NCBI GenBank assembly: GCA_017557715.1
Contig: JAFYYE010000372.1
Location: 1-7,255, forward strand
DNA from: Pseudobutyrivibrio sp.
GTDB lineage: Bacteria; Bacillota; Clostridia; Lachnospirales; Lachnospiraceae
Reading direction: 5' to 3'
Length of the DNA: 7,255 nucleotides
Numbering within the stretch: the stretch's first letter is position 1; each line of letters starts with the position of its first letter. This document shows positions 5,653 through 7,255 of the stretch, one piece after another. The translations under genes and the position numbers were made by a program. The notes under the pieces are model-generated. The model searched no databases. It saw only the letters and a program-made list of their open reading frames with translations, and had not been told where the DNA came from.

Positions 5653-6273
5653 GTGAATATTTTTACAGAAATCAACTCGGCGGTTTCCCTTGAGGAAGCC
5701 GCTTCTTTATATGGTATCGAATTTAACCATCGAAATAAAATGTGTAATTGCTTATTCCATAATGATAAACATCCAAGTATGAAGTTAAACAAAGATTACT
5801 ACTACTGTTTCAGCTGCGGAGCTCATGGTGATGTTATCAATATGGTTCAACAGCTTTATAACCTAAGTGCTATTGACGCAGCAAAGAAAATCATCTCAGA
5901 CTTCAATTTGAATGTTCAGACTGAGCTTAGCAAAAATCCATCGATAATTACTCAAAAGCAAAAAGAAATTGAATACAGAAAAGAACTTGAAAGAGCATTT
6001 GCGACATCCCGTCGTGATGCTCTTTTTATTTTGCATGAATATCATGGTCTGCTTCTTAAGTGGAAAAGAGAACTGGTCCCAGAAGATATGAATCTTGATA
6101 ATGCAAATCCTCTTTTTCTAGAAGCTCTGAATAATTTTGACCGTATCGATGCAATGATTGACGAGCTGACATATGGAACTATGCAGGAACAAATTGACTT
6201 TATCAAATCATTTAACAAGGAGGTTGAAAAAATTGAAAAACGAATCAATGAATTTAAGTCCTCAGGATGCTAG
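5653..6273 (+). CDS. CHC2 zinc-finger (DnaG-type) primase-like protein
   Basis: The 206-residue product from the GTG start carries a DnaG-like CHC2 zinc finger: Cys33-Leu-Phe-His36 (CLFHNDKHPSM) and Cys52-Phe-Ser-Cys55 (YYCFSCGAHGDVINMV). These match the family's C-x2-H...C-x2-C ligands and its CPFH..K.PS / CF.CG..GD signature. The finger is preceded by a short helix (VSLEEAASLYGIEF), as in DnaG. Residues 70-206 are helical and charged, with RKELERAFATSRRDALFILH in the middle. There is no Toprim catalytic domain, so on its own it should bind single-stranded DNA or template rather than synthesize primer. It is probably a replication or priming partner of the VirE-type protein encoded next. Translation of the two is coupled: the next gene begins inside this one (41-base overlap). 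Its placement after the relaxase suggests priming of complementary-strand synthesis on transferred DNA or element replication; this is inference. Confidence 0.87.
   Translation: MNIFTEINSAVSLEEAASLYGIEFNHRNKMCNCLFHNDKHPSMKLNKDYYYCFSCGAHGDVINMVQQLYNLSAIDAAKKIISDFNLNVQTELSKNPSIITQKQKEIEYRKELERAFATSRRDALFILHEYHGLLLKWKRELVPEDMNLDNANPLFLEALNNFDRIDAMIDELTYGTMQEQIDFIKSFNKEVEKIEKRINEFKSSGC
6217..6223 (+). promoter_or_regulatory. Ribosome binding site indicating a TTG start of the VirE-type gene
   Basis: AAGGAGG lies within the 3' end of the CHC2 gene, nine bases before an in-frame TTG at 6233. The first in-frame ATG (6248) is 24 bases away, too far for this site. A second TTG at 6224 is directly adjacent and too close. 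The site supports a non-ATG start and a 41-base overlap between the genes. Confidence 0.7.
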
Positions 6274-7255
6274 AAAACTTGAAGCATTCCTCAGGGAAAA
6301 AGGATACACAATAGTATCTGAATCCAATGAATCAGAAGAATGGACTTCTGGGCTAGAATATGACACTAAAGGAAAGATTAAACAATCCAATAACAACTGT
6401 GCGTTGGTTTTAGAGAATGACCCTCTGCTTGCTGGTGCCATTAAACGAAATGAGCTAAGCGGAGGCATTGATATTGTTAAAAATCTTGGCTGGAACAGGA
6501 ACGGAAAATCTCTTACAGACACAGATATAGATAACATCATCATTTATCTGGAAAGGAACTATGATCTTCACGTAGACAGAATGATAGAACGTGCTATCAG
6601 AGTTGTTGCAAATCAGAATTCCTATAACCCAATAAAAGATATGTTAAATGGTCTTAAGTGGGATGGAAAACCAAGACTTGAAAATGCTCTTAGTCATTTC
6701 CTGGGAGTAAAAAAGACACCTATAAACATAGAGGCTTTAAAGCTATTTATGTTTGGAGCAATAGAAAGAGTCTTTAATCCAGGCTGCAAGTTTGAATATA
6801 TGCTTTGTCTTGTTGGCGGACAGGGAGCAGGAAAATCTACATTCCTTCGATTTTTAGCAATGTATGATAACTGGTTCTGTGATGATATCAAGCAGCTTAG
6901 TGATAAGGAAGTATTTGAAAAGCTTCAGGGACATTGGATTATAGAAATGCCTGAGATGACAGCTATTCTACATGCCAAATACGTTGAAGACACTAAGGCA
7001 TTCCTAAGCAGGCTATCTGACACATATCGAGCTCCATATGATAAGTATGCACAGGACCATCCAAGAATATGTGTCTTCGCAGGTTCATCTAACACCATTC
7101 AATTTTTACCACCTGACAAATCTGGTAACAGACGATTCATTCCAATAGAAGTTCATATGGAAAAAGCTGAAACTCATATCCTGGAGAATGAAAATGAATC
7201 CAGATATTATTTCGCTCAGATGTGGGCTGAAGCCATGGAGATATATCGAAGTGGT
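6233..7255 (+). CDS. VirE-family P-loop ATPase/helicase, N-terminal 341 residues (runs off the right edge)
   Basis: The open frame runs uninterrupted to the window end. Residues ~59-155 form the lead-in typical of virulence-associated E (VirE, PF05272) proteins: LVLENDPLLAGAIKRNEL, later YNPIKDMLNGLKWDGKPRLE. The ATPase core follows: Walker A GGQGAGKST (195-203), a Walker B-like HWIIEMPEM (234-242, Glu238 and Glu241), a sensor-1-like VFAGSSN (281-287, Asn287) and an arginine-finger-like SGNRRF (297-302, Arg300/301). These are the hallmarks of the phage/plasmid primase-helicase class related to superfamily 3 and D5-like ATPases. I start it at TTG 6233 because of the AAGGAGG at 6217-6223; ATG 6248 is the alternative. 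It overlaps the CHC2 gene and belongs to the same operon. The role would be unwinding or loading during element replication, with the CHC2 protein as the zinc-finger partner. Full-length family members are usually longer, so the C-terminal part is missing from the window, not from the gene. Confidence 0.92.
   Translation, partial: MKNESMNLSPQDARKLEAFLREKGYTIVSESNESEEWTSGLEYDTKGKIKQSNNNCALVLENDPLLAGAIKRNELSGGIDIVKNLGWNRNGKSLTDTDIDNIIIYLERNYDLHVDRMIERAIRVVANQNSYNPIKDMLNGLKWDGKPRLENALSHFLGVKKTPINIEALKLFMFGAIERVFNPGCKFEYMLCLVGGQGAGKSTFLRFLAMYDNWFCDDIKQLSDKEVFEKLQGHWIIEMPEMTAILHAKYVEDTKAFLSRLSDTYRAPYDKYAQDHPRICVFAGSSNTIQFLPPDKSGNRRFIPIEVHMEKAETHILENENESRYYFAQMWAEAMEIYRSG

Noticed and set aside
1..7255. 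Search for CRISPR repeats, tRNA/rRNA genes, IS elements and recombinase genes
   Set aside because: No regularly spaced repeats, no tRNA cloverleaf-like segment, and no transposase or integrase motif were seen; att sites cannot be judged without the element ends.

Overview
The window looks like part of a mobilizable element (integrated or plasmid) from a low-GC Firmicute. A clostridial gut-type bacterium, such as a Lachnospiraceae relative, is my best guess. The basis is AT-rich coding sequence, strong AGGAGG-type ribosome binding sites, GTG and TTG starts, and the gene set DUF3847-like protein / MobA-MobL relaxase / CHC2 zinc-finger protein / VirE-type ATPase. The genus cannot be fixed from the sequence alone.

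The layout is divergent around a non-coding centre at about 3427-3791. Leftward (minus strand) run an XRE-type regulator, a small sigma-70-like factor coupled to it by a TAATG overlap, a secreted protein with two PPC-like beta domains, and a hypothetical protein cut by the left edge. Rightward (plus strand) runs a tight operon: DUF3847-like protein, MobQ-family relaxase, CHC2 zinc-finger protein, and a VirE-family P-loop ATPase cut by the right edge.

The centre holds a convincing IncQ/MobQ-type origin of transfer read on the minus strand. A 9-bp inverted repeat is followed by the core AAGTGCGCCCTTAC, with the nick predicted between bases 3640 and 3639. The relaxase fits this site: its putative catalytic Tyr25 lies in the same position and context as Tyr25 of RSF1010 MobA, and the HVH histidines are present. 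With this polarity the minus-strand block (regulators, secreted protein, hypothetical) would enter a recipient first and the mobilization/replication operon last. A candidate operator and an extended -10 promoter lie just upstream of the XRE gene.

Working model (inference): the relaxase and DUF3847-like protein process the origin, the CHC2 and VirE-type proteins support priming or replication of the transferred DNA, and the XRE/sigma pair controls the element. The least understood parts are the secreted PPC-like protein with its downstream neighbour, and an extra hairpin abutting the nick site.
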